The position numbers were made by a program, and so were the translations under genes. Below the pieces are notes generated by a model. That model saw only the letters and a list, made by a program, of their open reading frames with translations. It was not told where the DNA came from and made no database searches. This document shows, piece by piece, positions 10,845-22,817 of a DNA stretch of 64,000 nucleotides; positions within the stretch are counted from its first letter, which is position 1; each line of letters begins with the position of its first letter. The stretch lies in NCBI RefSeq assembly GCF_019393635.1, contig NC_057862.1:268288441-268352440 (forward strand), written 5' to 3'. Source of the DNA: Dromiciops gliroides. Taxonomy: Eukaryota; Chordata; Mammalia; Microbiotheria; Microbiotheriidae.

Positions 10845-11116
10845 AATCCTAATAGCTAACATGTATGTAGTGCTTACTATATGCCAAACACTTGTGTTAA
10901 GCACTTTATAATAATTATTTCATTTGATTCTCACAACTACTTTGGGAGGTAGGTGCTATTATTATCTCCATTTTACAGAAGAGGAAACTAAGGCAAACAA
11001 AGGTTAAATGATTTGCCGGGATCATATAGCTAGCAAATGTCTGCTGCCAGATTTGAACTCAGGTCTTCCTGACTCCAGGCCTGGCACTCTTTCCATTGTA
11101 CCATCTCACTGCCCCT
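10845..11116 (-). mobile_element. MIR-family SINE
   Basis: Reverse MIR order: TTAAGCACTTTATAATAATT, ATTATCTCCATTTTACAGA, GAGGAAACTAAGGC, then a tRNA-like end CACTCTTTCCATTGTACCA. Confidence 0.85.
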
Positions 11117-11289
11117 GATATACTACTCCCTGCCTTATTTCTAACTCATTTTATATTTTCCTTGATAGTCTAAATCTTCTCTTTTCAAAATGAGTTTTGG
11201 TATTATTTTTTTGAGTTCTGTAAATAATCCATGACAGTTTGATTGGTTTGATTAGTTTTGAGTAAACTTTGGCAGTTTAAGAAATACAG

Positions 11290-11875
11290 TAAGAACCTGA
11301 TAAATAGTGGACTCTTCTCAGAGAAACATGCCCATATAAGGAACAGCAAGGCAATATTAATCTAGTAAACTATGTCAACTCAAGAAAGAGAAAAGTAAGT
11401 TTTTCAGGGTTAGAGATAAGAACCAGTTTGAGCTGGCCTCTTGCCAGTGCTCCTAGTAAAAGTAGGTAAAAGTTCAACCCTAGTCACTACTGCACTTGCT
11501 TAATAGACTTATGAATATTAACTTCTCCTCCCCTGCCTAAAATCTCCACCCCATTTTGATCATAGGTTATATGAAGATGTATGTGGATGGGAGGGGTAAC
11601 ATATCAAGGAGAATTTAGTTAGAAACTCTTCTTGGAAGACTGTGAACCTGAGCTAGCAATCAGGGAAGGTACTTACCAAGTCCTAGCTTAGGATAAATAC
11701 AGGCTGAACACTCTTAGCACTGGCACTCACTAATTGGTTTTACTGTGGGTGCCCATTCTCATGAGAATGCAATAAAAAATCTTTTGTCATACCAAAGTTG
11801 CCTCTGAAAGAACTCCTTTTGAGAATGTGGTCTGCAATTGTTGTCTCACAGGCAGTATTGTCATTTTTTTCATAT
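11290..11875 (+). mobile_element. Probable solo LTR related to family C
   Basis: The end is organised like family C: GGATAAATACAGG (TATA-like), CATTCTCATGAGAATGCAATAAAAA, and a terminal TTGTCTCACA near 11850. The left border is not clear. Confidence 0.45.
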
Positions 11876-11944
11876 TGACATAACCTAGCCTTGAACACTA
11901 ATATTCTTCCATTTATTTAAGTTGTTTTTAATTTCTTTTTTAAT

Positions 11945-12090
11945 TTTTTTTTTTGCGGGGCAATGGGGGTTAACGTGACTTGCCCAGGGTCACACAGCTA
12001 GTAAGTGTCAAGTGTCTGAGGCCGGATTTGAACTCAGTTCCTCCTGAATCCAGGGCCGGTGCTTTATCTACTGCACCACCTAGCTGCCCT
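11945..12090 (-). mobile_element. tRNA-derived marsupial SINE
   Basis: Reverse copy; TTTAATTTCTTTTT words on both sides suggest a target duplication. Confidence 0.88.
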
Positions 12091-12275
12091 CTTTAATTTC
12101 TTTTTAAAAAATAAAACATTAGTATTTAAAGTTTTGAGTTCAACTTCCATCTCTCCTTCTCCCCCTCCTGTCCCCTTCCTCCTACCCCCCTCCCTGAGTC
12201 AGTAAGCAATTAAATATAGGTTATACATGTACAATTATGTAAAATATTACCGTATTAGTCATTTTGTATAAGAAG

Positions 12276-12801
12276 TGTGAGGAAATATGGAATGGTCTCC
12301 TCTCAATAAGAATATGATTGTCACCAATTCAAATTATACTTCTCCAGACCTGTTTGAGGAAAAAGGTCTCCTTGCCCTCCTTCCCCTCCAGAAAACAAGA
12401 TCACATGGTTCAAAGAACCCTGAGCTGGTCTCAGTTAGGTCCACTCCTAGGCTGTGGCCATACAAAGGAAGATTGAAGAAATGCCCCTGTGTCACCTCCC
12501 CCCATTGGCTAAGAACCCAAAGAATAATTAATGGAAATTAGGGTTAGGAATATTGCATTCTGGTTAGCTAGTTTTTGCATGTAGATTGTAACCCTTGAGT
12601 AATTGGACCAGTGATGAAAAAGGGGAGGGTCTATTGCATTAGGGACTAGGGGTTTAAACAGGGCCTGCAAGCCCCCATTCTTGGCACCCACCAGCTGCAC
12701 ACTGGGTTGCTCATTCTCTTGAGAATGACAATAAATGAGCCGTTGACATATCACCACTGCTGAGTTCCAGAGAATTATTGAGCAGGAGTCGTTTTCCACA
12801 C
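12276..12801 (+). mobile_element. Solo LTR, family C
   Basis: TGTGAGGAAATA start; TTCTCTTGAGAATGACAATAAA with the poly(A) signal near the end, then a CCACAC end. Flanking AGAAG at 12271-12275 and 12802-12806. Sister copy at 21329-21744. Confidence 0.8.
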
Positions 12802-12938
12802 AGAAGTCTCGAATGAAAGAGAAAAAAAAATGAAAAGAAAGTGAAAAATAGCATGCTTCAGTCTGTGATTAATCAATATCAGTTCTTTCTTTGAAGGTGG
12901 ATAGTATGCTTCATTAGTCCTTTGAAATTGTCTTGGAT

Positions 12939-13065
12939 TGGGGCAGCTAGGTGGCGCAGTGGATAGAGCACCGACCCTGGATTCAGGAGGACCTGAGTTC
13001 AAATCCAGCGTCAGACACTTAACACTTACTAGCTGTGTGACCCTGGCAAGTCACTTAACCCCAAA
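12939..13065 (+). mobile_element. tRNA-derived marsupial SINE with perfect 15-base target duplication
   Basis: GAAATTGTCTTGGAT at 12924-12938 and 13066-13080. The copy lacks the usual tail, ending at CTTAACCCCAAA. Confidence 0.95.
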
Positions 13066-13974
13066 GAAATTGTCTTGGATCATTGTATTGCTGAGAATAG
13101 TCAAGTCATTCACAGTTCTTCATTAAACAATATTGCTGTCACTGTGCACAATGTTCTTCTGATTTTGCTCACTTTACTATACGTCAATTCATATGTCTTT
13201 CCAGACCTTTCTGAAATCATCCTGCTTGTCATTTCTCATAGCACAATAATATTCCATCACCATCATATACTACAGCTTGTTCAGCCATTCCCCTGAGCAT
13301 TCCTTTGACTTCCAATTTTTAGCCACCATGAAAAGAGCTGCTATAAATATTTTTGTACAAATAGCACTCTCTCTTCTGTCTGTCTCTCTCTCTTGTCTCT
13401 CTCATCTTTGGGATATAAATCTCGAAGTGCATTGCTGGATCAAAGGGTATGCATAGTTTTATAGTCCTTTAGGCATAGTTCCAAATTGCTCTCTGGAATG
13501 GTTAGACAAGTTCACAATTCACCATCAGCGGATTAATGTCCCAATTTTCCCACATTCCCTCCAACATCCAACAATTTCTTTTTTGTTATATTAGCCACTC
13601 TGATAGAGGTGAGGTGGTACTTCATAGTTGTCTTAATTTGTGTCTCTTAAAAGTAGTGATTTAGAGCATTTTTTTTCATATAACTATAGATAGCTTTTGA
13701 TTTCTTTGGTCTAAAAGACAAATTCAAAATTTATCAGTTGGGGATGTTTTTAATTTCTTTGAAGAACATTTTGTAATTTAGTTTGTACTAGAATTTTCTG
13801 TTTTGGTAGACTGGTTACTAAATATTTAATGCATTTTATATTTCTTTTGAAAGGGATTTCCCTTTCTATTGCCTCATGAATTATTATTATATAAAATGCT
13901 GTTGATTTTTTATGATTTTGTAGACCACAACTTTGCCAAAGATATTGTCTCAATTTGTACAGCTGACTTCCTAG

Positions 13975-14798
13975 TGATGTAGGAGGCAAAAAGGGTTAAT
14001 AGAAAAACCCAAGACCCAAGCTCTAATTCAGATATTAGCTCCAAAAGGGAGTTAGATTCCAGTTAATGGATAACTTACAAGTCAAAATGCTAGGTTCTTG
14101 TATCCACAATGATCCAACATCCATAACGGACCAAAACGGGTCAGGTCAAAATAACAATAAAGGAAAAGACAAGCCTATAGAAATTCTAAAGAAAAATGAT
14201 TTTAGTTTGAAACTAGCCATGGAATCAGAAAGAGACATGCGCAAAAAAGGCCAAATTAGCCCCAGATTCACCTTATGACATGTTAACCCCAAAAACACAC
14301 CCTCACTGAAAAAGGTACCCGCCTCAGGGGTTGGCTTAGGACCCCCAGGAACTCCAAATTAGGATAAACCCTCCCTTGTAAACACCCCTAGGTGGAGGAA
14401 TATTATATGAGTAGCACAGGCCCTCCCTATTATAATGAGACTGATAATAGATTTATCTTTTTATAAATATAAACTGTCTTTTTCCTTTCACTATTTTTTT
14501 TTTAGTGAGACAATTGGGTTAAGTGACTTGCCAGGGTTCACACAGGTAGTAAGTGTTAAGTGGTTGAAGCCAGATTTGAACTCAGGTACTCTGACTCTAG
14601 GGACAGTAGCTCTATCCATCGCACCACTAGCTGCCCCCTTCTTTCACTGTTTGTAGAGATACTTTTCCACTATTCTGGTTCTCTCCCTGCGGTCAGCCCA
14701 CAGTATTGCAATAAATCTTGGGAAACTGAGTCACTGAGTCTTGTAATTCTTTTGGGACGACTCACGATTAATTTGACCCCTAAGGCAGTCCCATTCAC
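13975..14798 (+). mobile_element. Solo LTR, family A (copy 1), with a SINE inside
   Basis: TGATGTAGGAGGCAAAAAGG start; TATAAATATAAACTG TATA-like element; GCAATAAATCTTGGG poly(A) signal. The right end is diverged from the ACATCA of its sisters. Lies in the antisense L1. Confidence 0.75.
14492..14638 (-). mobile_element. SINE inserted in the family A LTR
   Basis: Reverse copy; CTTTCACT repeated on both sides. Shows that this LTR is older than the SINE insertion. Confidence 0.85.
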
Positions 14799-15188
14799 TA
14801 GGACTTTAAGGAAATTATAGGGATAGTTTTATTTCCTCCTTGCCAAACTTTACACCTTTCATTTCTCTCTCTTTATTTCATTGTTTAACATTTCTAAAAC
14901 TATATCAAATAATGGCAAGGAGAGTGGGCATCTTTACCTCTGTGTTTATTGGGAAAGCTTCTTGTGTAATCTCCATTGCATATTATGTTTATTTTTGTTT
15001 TAGATAAATAATTTTTACAATATAAAGCACCTCTATGGTTATATCTTGTAGAGTTTAAAAAAAAAAACATAAATGAGTATGGAATTTTGTTTTTTCAGCA
15101 TTTATTGAGATGACAAGTAGTTGTGGATGTTTGGGGTTTTTATATGATTATGTTGATTGTTTTCCTAATGCTGAACCATCCTTGCTTA

Positions 15189-15752
15189 TGTTATGGGCCC
15201 AGGCCACCCCAGAGTTTTCTGGGGTATATCAAAGAACCTTCTAAACCAAAGGACAGACTCACCTAAAGAGATAAGTGGAACCGGATTGGGACTTGAGCTA
15301 GCTCTGGGCCCACCACCCTTCATTCCAATCTCCCTATCCCTGGGGAGATAGATTAGGTGTGGCTGCTGCCTTTGTGGCCAGAGGAGGAGAGAGATGGCTT
15401 GAGAGATCCACAGCTACCCCTCACCCAATTCTCCCAGCCACCAGTGGGGCATGGTCCTCCTCAATAAGGGAACTTTCCACAATCAGATTACCCCTCTCAG
15501 TCCTCCATAAAAGTGTCTGCCTGTCTCCTGCTTGAGGAGATTGATATCTCAGAGCCATGCTCTCTGCCATGCCTTCTCTAAGGATTTCTTTCTTGGTTTC
15601 CCTTCCCCAGCCCCTAAATAAACTATTATCTTATTCTACTGGATTTGTGTGCAAGAGGGTGTAATTCTTAATGAGGAATTCCTAAGGACCCCAAACCCCA
15701 ACCCTACCCCAAACTCCTTTCCCAAGCCCCCTACCCTATTCTCCCCATAACA
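15189..15752 (+). mobile_element. Solo LTR, family B (copy 1)
   Basis: TGTTATGGGCCC ... CCCCATAACA, 564 bases, TATA-like CCATAAAAG and CTAAATAAACT poly(A) signal. Flanks CTTA/CTTG. Sits between reverse-transcriptase pieces of the antisense L1. Confidence 0.8.
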
Positions 15753-15879
15753 CTTGTATCCCTGGCAATTTGGTCACAATAAATTATTTTGAGGGATGAC
15801 TTTTTGTACTCTGTGTGGAAAAATTTTATTTAAAATTGGTCCTATAATAATCATTTGCTTTATCTACTCCTACTTTATG

Positions 15880-15968
15880 TATTAGGGTAGTAGGTAGTGC
15901 AATGTATCAGGAAGACTAGTCTTCATGAATTCAGATCTGACCTTAGACACTAGCTGTGTGAGTCTATA
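15880..15968 (+). mobile_element. Degraded SINE fragment
   Basis: GTAGGTAGTGCAATG ... CAGGAAGACTAG ... GACACTAGCTGTGTGA keeps the SINE order with gaps. Confidence 0.5.
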
Positions 15969-15982
15969 AAAGGAGAATATGA

Positions 15983-16130
15983 TTTTTTTTTTTGTGTGAG
16001 GCAATTGGAGTTAAGTGACTTGCCCAGGTCACACAGCTAGTAAATGTCAAGGGTCTGAGGCCAGATTTGAACTCAGGTCCTCCTGAATCAGGGCCGGTGC
16101 TCTATCCCACTGTGCCACCTAGCTGCCCCC
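15983..16130 (-). mobile_element. tRNA-derived marsupial SINE
   Basis: Reverse copy; GAATATGATTTTT occurs on both sides. Confidence 0.92.
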
Positions 16131-16165
16131 AAGAATATGATTTTTCCTTAGAGCTGCTTTAGCTG

Positions 16166-16818
16166 TGATGTATGAGGCAAAAAGGGGTTAACAGAAAAAC
16201 CTAAGACCCAAGCTCTAATTCAGATATGAGCTCTAAAAGGGATTCAGATCCCAGTTAATGGGATAACTTACAAGTCAGGATGCTAAGTTCTCGTGCCCAC
16301 AGTGATCAGTACCCATAACAGGAACCATAAAAGGGGCAGGTCATATAACAATGACAAAATTGACAGCCTATAAAAATTCAGACTAGAAATAAAGAAAATG
16401 AAGCTGTTTTGAAACTAGCCTAGCCATGGGAATCAGAAAGAGGACATGCACAGAAAAGGCCAAATTTGTCCCCAGATTCACCTTAGGACATGTAAACCCC
16501 CAAAACACACCTCCACTGAAAAAGGTACCCGCTTTGGGGGTTGGCGTAGGACCCAGGAAACTCCAAATTAGGACAGGCCCTCCCTGTACCTCCCTAAGGT
16601 GGAGAATATTATAATGGACTGATAAATCAATTTATCTATATTATAAATATAACTGTCTTTTCTTTCACTATTCGAGAGATACCTTGCCACTATTCTGGTT
16701 CTCTCCCTGTGGTCCCTCACAGTATTGCAATTAAAACTTGAGAAACTGAGTCACTGAGTCTTATAATTCTTTTGGGATGACTCACGATCAATTTGACCCC
16801 AGATTCCATCCCACATCA
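16166..16818 (+). mobile_element. Solo LTR, family A (copy 2)
   Basis: TGATGTATGAGGCAAAAAGG ... CATCCCACATCA, 653 bases, 4-base duplication GCTG (16162-16165, 16819-16822). Confidence 0.85.
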
Positions 16819-17072
16819 GCTGCATCTCAAGAAATTTTGGTGTTATTTCATCAGTATCATTTTTTTTTGCATAATTATTGTTTCTTTAATTTGTTCATTG
16901 AACAAAAATTATTTCTTGGAACTACTTGTTATTTAAGATTTTGTATATAATCTCCAATTGGGCTTTTGTCTTGTTCTTTATGAACTGATTATTATTTTTA
17001 TTGTGTCTATAAAGCATGCATTGGGTATTTCTGCCTTTTTACATTTATCTACAATATCCTGAGATCAATACA

Positions 17073-17475
17073 TGGCTGGGCAGCTAAGTGGTGAGTGCAT
17101 AGAGTGCTGGGATTGTCAGAGAGACTTCTCTTCCTGAGTTCAATTCTGGCACTTAAACACTTACATTCTTTGTGTGTGTGTGTGTGAGGCAGTTAGGGTT
17201 AAGTGACTTGCCTAGCCTAGGGTTCACACAGCTCGCTAAGTGTCAAGTGTCTGAGGCCAAATTTGAACTCAGGGCCTCCTGAATCCAGGGACTGGTGCTC
17301 TATCACTGCACCCACCTAGCTGCCCCCTTAAACACTATTGTGTGACCCTGGTCAAGTTACCTTAACAGTTTGCCTCAGTTTCCCTCATCTGCAAAATGAA
17401 CCTGAGAAAGAAATGGCAAAGCAATCAGTATCTTTTCCAAGAAAATCCCAAATGGGGTCATGAAGAGTCAGACAT
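17073..17475 (+). mobile_element. MIR-like SINE split by a younger SINE
   Basis: GGGCAGCTAAGTGG ... CACTTAAACACTTAC, then after the insertion TTAAACACTATTGTGTGACCC ... CAGTTTCCCTCATCTGC. Ends in a diverged 3' part. Confidence 0.7.
17168..17327 (-). mobile_element. tRNA-derived marsupial SINE inside the older SINE
   Basis: Reverse copy, preceded by a (TG)n run at 17170-17186; CTTAAACACT words lie on both sides. Confidence 0.85.
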
Positions 17476-17820
17476 GATAAACAACAACAATGTATGGTAA
17501 ATTTTTTGTAGAAGTATCATGTGGTTCTGGGAATTATATTATTTAGAAATTTCCTAAATATTTTAGCTCTATTTTCTCCAAGCAATTCTGTATAAAATCA
17601 CTTGCTATTGTTATATTATTATGTATCTCTTTATAATTCAATTAATTTTTCCTTTTTGAATTTAAAGGCTAGGGTATTTGGAGTATATAAGCTTAATATT
17701 GATTTTAGTTTGCCATATAACCTTCTTTCAGCATAATGCAAGTTCCTTGTTTGTCTTTGTTATGAGTGTTTGTTTTTGCATTGTCTGATAGCATGATTTC
17801 AGTTCTGGCTTTTTTGGATT

Positions 17821-18478
17821 TGAATGTGGGATGGAATAGGGTCAAATGATCATGAGTTGTCCCAAAAGAATTACAAGACTCAGTGACTCAGTTTCCCAAG
17901 TTTTATTGCAATACTGTAGGATGACCACAGGGAGAGAACCAGAATATTGGAAAGGTGTTCCTCAAATAGTAAAAGAAAAAGACAGTTACTTATTTTATAG
18001 TATGGATAAATTGATTTATCCAGTCTCATTTAATAATATCTCCACCTTTGGGAGGTACAGGGGAGGGCTTATCCTAATTTGGAGTTCCTGGGGTCCTAAG
18101 CCAACCCCAAAGCGGGTACCTTTTTTCAGTGGAGGTGTGTTTACATGTCATAAGGTGAATCTGAGGACAAATTTGACCTTTTCTGCAATGTCTCTTTCTG
18201 GTTTCCATGCAAAGTTCAAAATATCTTCATTTTTCATTTATTTCTAGTCTAAGTGTCTATAGTCTGTCAATTCCTTAATTGTTATAGTTTCAGGTCTTCA
18301 CGGCCTAGCTCCCTCTGTTCCATTATGGGCACTGATTTCTGTGGGTAAGAGAACCTAGCATCCTGACTTGTAAGTGTTATCCATTAACTGGGATCTGAAT
18401 CCATCTTAGAGCTCATATCTGAATTAGAGTTTGAGTCTTAGGTTTTTCTATTAACTCCTTTTTTGGCCTCCTACATCA
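17821..18478 (-). mobile_element. Solo LTR, family A (copy 3)
   Basis: Reverse orientation, TG...GTGGGATGG to CTCCTACATCA. 4-base duplication GATT (17817-17820, 18479-18482). A 133-codon ORF inside is chance. Confidence 0.83.
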
Positions 18479-19100
18479 GATTCACTAGATGCGTACCAAA
18501 TTTGTTCTAGTCTCACATTTTTATTCTGTGTATATCTTTGCTTTTAGGTGTTTCTTTTAAGCATTGGATTGTAGCATTTTATGTTTCTTATCTATCGGTC
18601 ACTCTTTAGTTTTAGTGGATTGTTTAATCCATTAATGTTATGGAGTTAGGTTTATATTTTCCTCCGCTTGTCTCTAATATTTTTTCCTGAATTAACATTT
18701 TCTTTTTTTTTCCTCTCCTCTTTAAAGATAGTACTTTGTCTTTTCAGTTATTTTTGCTTAAACTATTTTAAGGCAATCCAATTCTACAGGCTCTTTCCCC
18801 TTTCACCTCAAGTCCCCTGTCTCTTGTAATTCCTTTCCCTAGTTTTGGAGTTTTAATTTAATTCTTTTTTGTTGCTTTCTTTAATCTAGTTACCTAATTC
18901 TTCCTCTCTGTTACCCTCATGATTAGTTATGCAAAATCTTCCTTTCCTTTTCCTCCAATTTCTATTAATTTTTTTTCTTTTCATAAAAAGGATTTCTTTA
19001 CCATGATTCTCTTTCCTTTCTATTTAAACTTTTATTCCTTGATTCATGGTCCTCCTCCTTTAGTCTCTGTATTTTTCATGGGAAGGGGAGTAAGGGAATG

Positions 19101-19566
19101 AGCATTTATGAAGTGACTACTATGTGTCGGGTACTTGCTTATGTTCCTATCCAAGTGACTTCTGGGGGGACAGAAGTGGACCCCGCTAGATTAATTTCTT
19201 TTCCTTCAGGCCTGTTGTAGCTCCACCCATATGCTGGTATTCTGAATGGTTGCAATGATGTGCTAATAAATGTTTAGCAATCAGCTGGGGGGGGGGGAGT
19301 ATGCACAACAGTTCTTCAAGTTTAATCTGCATTATCAACATTTTCCCCTTTCCTTTAAATTTAGACAATTTTGATTTATATTATTTTACACTTTTCAAGG
19401 TGGAAATGTTCACATTGAAAAATTAATAACCAGTTCTCTAGAGTTGGTACACATTAGCTCTAGCACGTTCTTATGAATGCCCTATTTAGTTTTCTGGCTG
19501 AGTGCTGATAAGGCAGCATGCTATTGCCCCAGGCACAGTATAGTTCTGCTTGGGAAAGAGGGGTTG
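19101..19566. other. Stretch without a gene
   Basis: Holds a short MIR-like segment (GAGCATTTATGAAGTGACTACT, in part) and a G-run at 19288-19297. Nothing else recognised. Confidence 0.5.
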
Positions 19567-20029
19567 TGTTATGGGACCAGGGTACCCCAGAAGTTTTCTT
19601 GCGAGATCAAGGAACCTTCTCCTTGAAATTAAACCAAAGGACAGATACACCTAGAGAGATATCCAACATTGGATCTGGACTGAGATAACTCCAGGACCAC
19701 CACCCTTCATTCCAATCTCCTCCACCCCTCCATAAAGTAATCCTGTTAGGCATGGCTGTACCTGGGGAGAGAGAACCGCCCCTCACCAGACTGCTTCCAA
19801 CCCACCACCCAGTAAGGGACATTTCACTCTCATTCGGATGGTCACACCATCTAGGCCCTATAAAAGGGCACTCCCCAGTCTGGTAGGGAAGGAAAGAGTT
19901 TTAAACTTTCCTTCCTGCCAGTATCTCTTGTGACAAATAAAACTTCTTTTATTTCTAACTAGGACCTGCGCCGGAGAGTGTAATTTTTTACAGTGGAATC
20001 CTAAGGACCCATGTGGTTTCCCCATAACA
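19567..20029 (+). mobile_element. Solo LTR, family B (copy 2)
   Basis: TGTTATGGGACC ... CCCCATAACA, 463 bases, TATA box CCTATAAAAGGG near 19858 and AAATAAAACTTC poly(A) signal near 19936. Confidence 0.82.
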
Positions 20030-20471
20030 GGTGGTTAGAGTTGGGGCCTGCTTGCTTGTTATCAAAGAATGGGGGTACAGCAATGGCAGGCAGGGGCAGA
20101 AGTAGTGCTAGCCAACACAGTAGCAGCAACAAGGAAACTGATGTGTGGATCCCAGAACCAAACCTAATGCTTTGGGTTGTGTGACCTGCAAGAGCATGGG
20201 GGTTGGTGGCAGAGGAAAAGAGTGAGCATATTGACCATTAAGGGATTAACCTTCTTTGATATTCATTCATTCTTTTTTTAAAAATTTTTTTAAATGAATA
20301 GAATTTTATTTTCCAAATATATGTAAAAAACAAATTTTAGCATCAATTTTTAAAAAACTTTGTGTTCCAACTTTTCTTCCCCCCTCCATTCCCACCCCCA
20401 CCACAAGAACTCAAGCAATTCATAATATGTTATGCATGACTACTCATGTATAACATTCATTCTATTTGTTG

Positions 20472-21247
20472 GTTTTTTTTTGGGGGGGGGGAAGGACAAT
20501 GAGTGTTAAGTTGATGTAGGAGGCAAAAAAAGGGTTAATAGAAAAACACCAAGGACCCAAGCTCTAATTCAGATATTAGCTCTAAAGGGAGTCAGATCCC
20601 AGTTAATGGATAATTTATGTTAGGTTTTCATACCATAGTGATCAACATCCATAACGGACCAGAACGGGTCAGGTCAAAATACAATAAAGGAAAAAGACAA
20701 CCTATAGAAATTCTAATGAAAAATGATTCTATTTTGAAACTAGCCATGGGAATCAGAAAAGAGACATGCACAGAAAAGGCCAAATTTTGTCCCCAGATTC
20801 ACCTTATGACATGTAAACCCCAAACACACCTCCATTGAAAAAGCCTTGTGGGTTTGGCTTAGGACCCCAGGAACTCCAAATTAGGATAGGCCCTCCCTGA
20901 AACACCCAAGGTGGAGAATATTATAATGAGACTGATAATCAATTTATCCATACTATAAATATAACTGTCTTTCCTTATTTGAGAGATACCTTTCCACCAT
21001 TCTGGTTCTCTCCCTGTGGTTACCCACAGTATTGCAATAAAACTTGGGAAATTGAGTTACTGAGTCTTGTAATTCTTCCTTCCCAAATTGACTAACAATC
21101 AATTTGACCCCAGATTCCATCCCACATCAAAATGACTTGTCCAGGGTCACACAGCTAATACGTGTCAAGTGTCTGAGGCTGGATTTGAACTCAGGTCCTC
21201 CTGAATCCAGGGCCCAGCGCTTATCCACTGCCCTACCTAGCTGCCCC
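20472..21247 (-). mobile_element. SINE split by a family A LTR
   Basis: The T/G-rich end and GACAATGAGTGTTAAG (20472-20511) continue at 21134 with TGACTTGTCCAGGGTCACAC to GCTGCCCCC. The 618 bases between are LTR copy 4, so this SINE is older than that LTR. Confidence 0.88.
20512..21129 (+). mobile_element. Solo LTR, family A (copy 4), inside a SINE
   Basis: TGATGTAGGAGGC ... CATCCCACATCA. Flanking 4-mers AAGT (20508-20511) and AAAT (21130-21133). Poly(A) signal in GCAATAAAACTTGGG. Confidence 0.87.
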
Positions 21248-21328
21248 CTTTGCTATTAATTCATTAGGCTGTTACCTTGTTAAACTTTTTGTTATCTTGG
21301 CTGGGAAGAAAAAACTGCAATTCCTTTA

Positions 21329-21744
21329 TGTGAGGAAATAGGGGTTGGGCTCCTCTCAATCTGGACTTATTTAAAGGTCTGCCTCTCCTCCTCCCCCTGC
21401 AAACAAAACACATGATTCAGGGAAACCCTAGGCTGGTCACAATTAGATTTGCTCCTGAGCTGTGTCCATGTTGGGGAGGAGTTGAAGAGTTGTCCCTATA
21501 TTGCCTCTCCCATTGGCTAAGGAATACTGAATTCTGATTAGCTAGTTTTTGGCATTGTAATCCTTGAGTAATTGGTCAAGAAGGGGAGGGGGCCAATTGA
21601 GTTAGGAGATAAAAAGGCCTGGAGCCTCCATTTTGTTGTTCACTCCGTGAGGGGTAACCCATTCTTGTGAGAATGACAATAAATGAGCCTTTGACACATA
21701 ACCAACACTGAGTTCTAGAATTTATTGGAGTGATATTTCTCACA
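21329..21744 (+). mobile_element. Solo LTR, family C (copy 2)
   Basis: TGTGAGGAAATAGGGG ... TATTTCTCACA; ATTCTTGTGAGAATGACAATAAA near the end as in copy 1 (in two parts). TTTA on both sides (21325-21328, 21746-21749 region). Confidence 0.82.
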
Positions 21745-22141
21745 GTTTACCTCTTACACATAATGCTTATTTTGGTGAGTTTTGAGTGCAAGAAGATCAG
21801 AGAGAATGTCTGACATCTTGTTGGTCACATAACTTAATTATCAACCTCTGATCCACTCTAATTTTCAGGGAGTCTATTACTTGAGTAAGGTTTTGCACCT
21901 CTTGTAGTAAGCAGCTAATTCTCCTTCCAAGTTTTTCTTCCCACACTCTCATTTCTTTTCTAATTCTTTTTGCTAAGTCTCATTTCATTTACAATATAAT
22001 TTTTGATTCTTGTTTAGTTTCTTTCAGGAATTCTAGTTGACCCTGTGGCCAATCTGTGCATTTCTTTGAGGCTTCGTTTATAGATGTTGTGGAGTTATTT
22101 TCTTCTTTTGAGTTTGTCCTGGGTGTTACTGGCTCTGTAAT

Positions 22142-22817
22142 TGATGTGGGCAGAAATTTGGGGTCAAATTGATTGTAAGTTGTCCCAAAAGAATTACAAG
22201 ACTCAGTGACTCAGTTTACCAAGTTTTATTGCAATACTGTGAGTGATCACGGGGAGAGAACCAGAAAAATGGAAAGATATCTCTCAAATAGTGAAAGAAA
22301 AGAGAGTTATATTTATAGTATAGATAAATTGATTTATCAGTCTTAATATAATAATCTCTACCTTAGGAAGGTACAGGGGAGGGTCTGTTCTCATAATATT
22401 CTCCACCTTTGGGAGTTACAGGGGAGGGCTTATCCTAATTTGGAGTTGCTAGGGTTCTAAGCCAACCCCTGAGGCGGGTACCTCTTTCAAGTGGAGGTGT
22501 TTTGGGGGTTTACATGTCATAAGGTGAATCTGGGGACAAATTTGGCCTTTTCTGTGCATGTCTCTTTCTGATTCCCATGGCTAGTTTCAAAACACCTTCA
22601 TTTTTCTTTTATTTCTAGTCTGAATGTCTATAGGCTATTTCCTTTATTGTTATTTGACCTGACCCTTTATGAGTACTGATTTCTGTGGGTAAGAGAACCT
22701 AGCATTTTGACTGTAAGTTATCCATTAACTGGGATTTGAATCCCTTATAGAGCTAACATCTGAATTAAAGCTTGGGTCTTAGGTTTTTCAGTTAACCCTT
22801 TTTTACCTCCTACATCA
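22142..22817 (-). mobile_element. Solo LTR, family A (copy 5)
   Basis: Reverse orientation, TGATGTGGGCAG to CTCCTACATCA. Inserted in antisense L1-like sequence; flanking TAAT / CAAT. Confidence 0.82.

Larger units (their letters stand above)
12091..19100 (-). mobile_element. Long antisense L1 (3' UTR to endonuclease region), shredded by LTR and SINE insertions
   Basis: Reading down the minus strand, pieces appear in L1 order: endonuclease part (18479-19000, 17480-17820), middle ORF2 (16819-17072), reverse transcriptase (14800-15188, 15753-15880), ORF2 C-terminus (13090-13974; for example REIPFKRNIKCIKYLVTSLPK), 3' UTR (12091-12275, 12802-12938). Five solo LTRs and several SINEs interrupt it. 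Two overlapping L1 copies instead of one cannot be excluded. Confidence 0.7.

Noticed and set aside
17846-18247. 133-codon plus-strand ORF
   Set aside because: Lies wholly within a reverse-oriented solo LTR; no protein-family signature.
18479-22141. Two reverse family A LTRs as ends of one provirus
   Set aside because: Sequence between them is L1, SINE and other LTRs, and copy 3 has its own GATT duplication, so they are separate solo LTRs.
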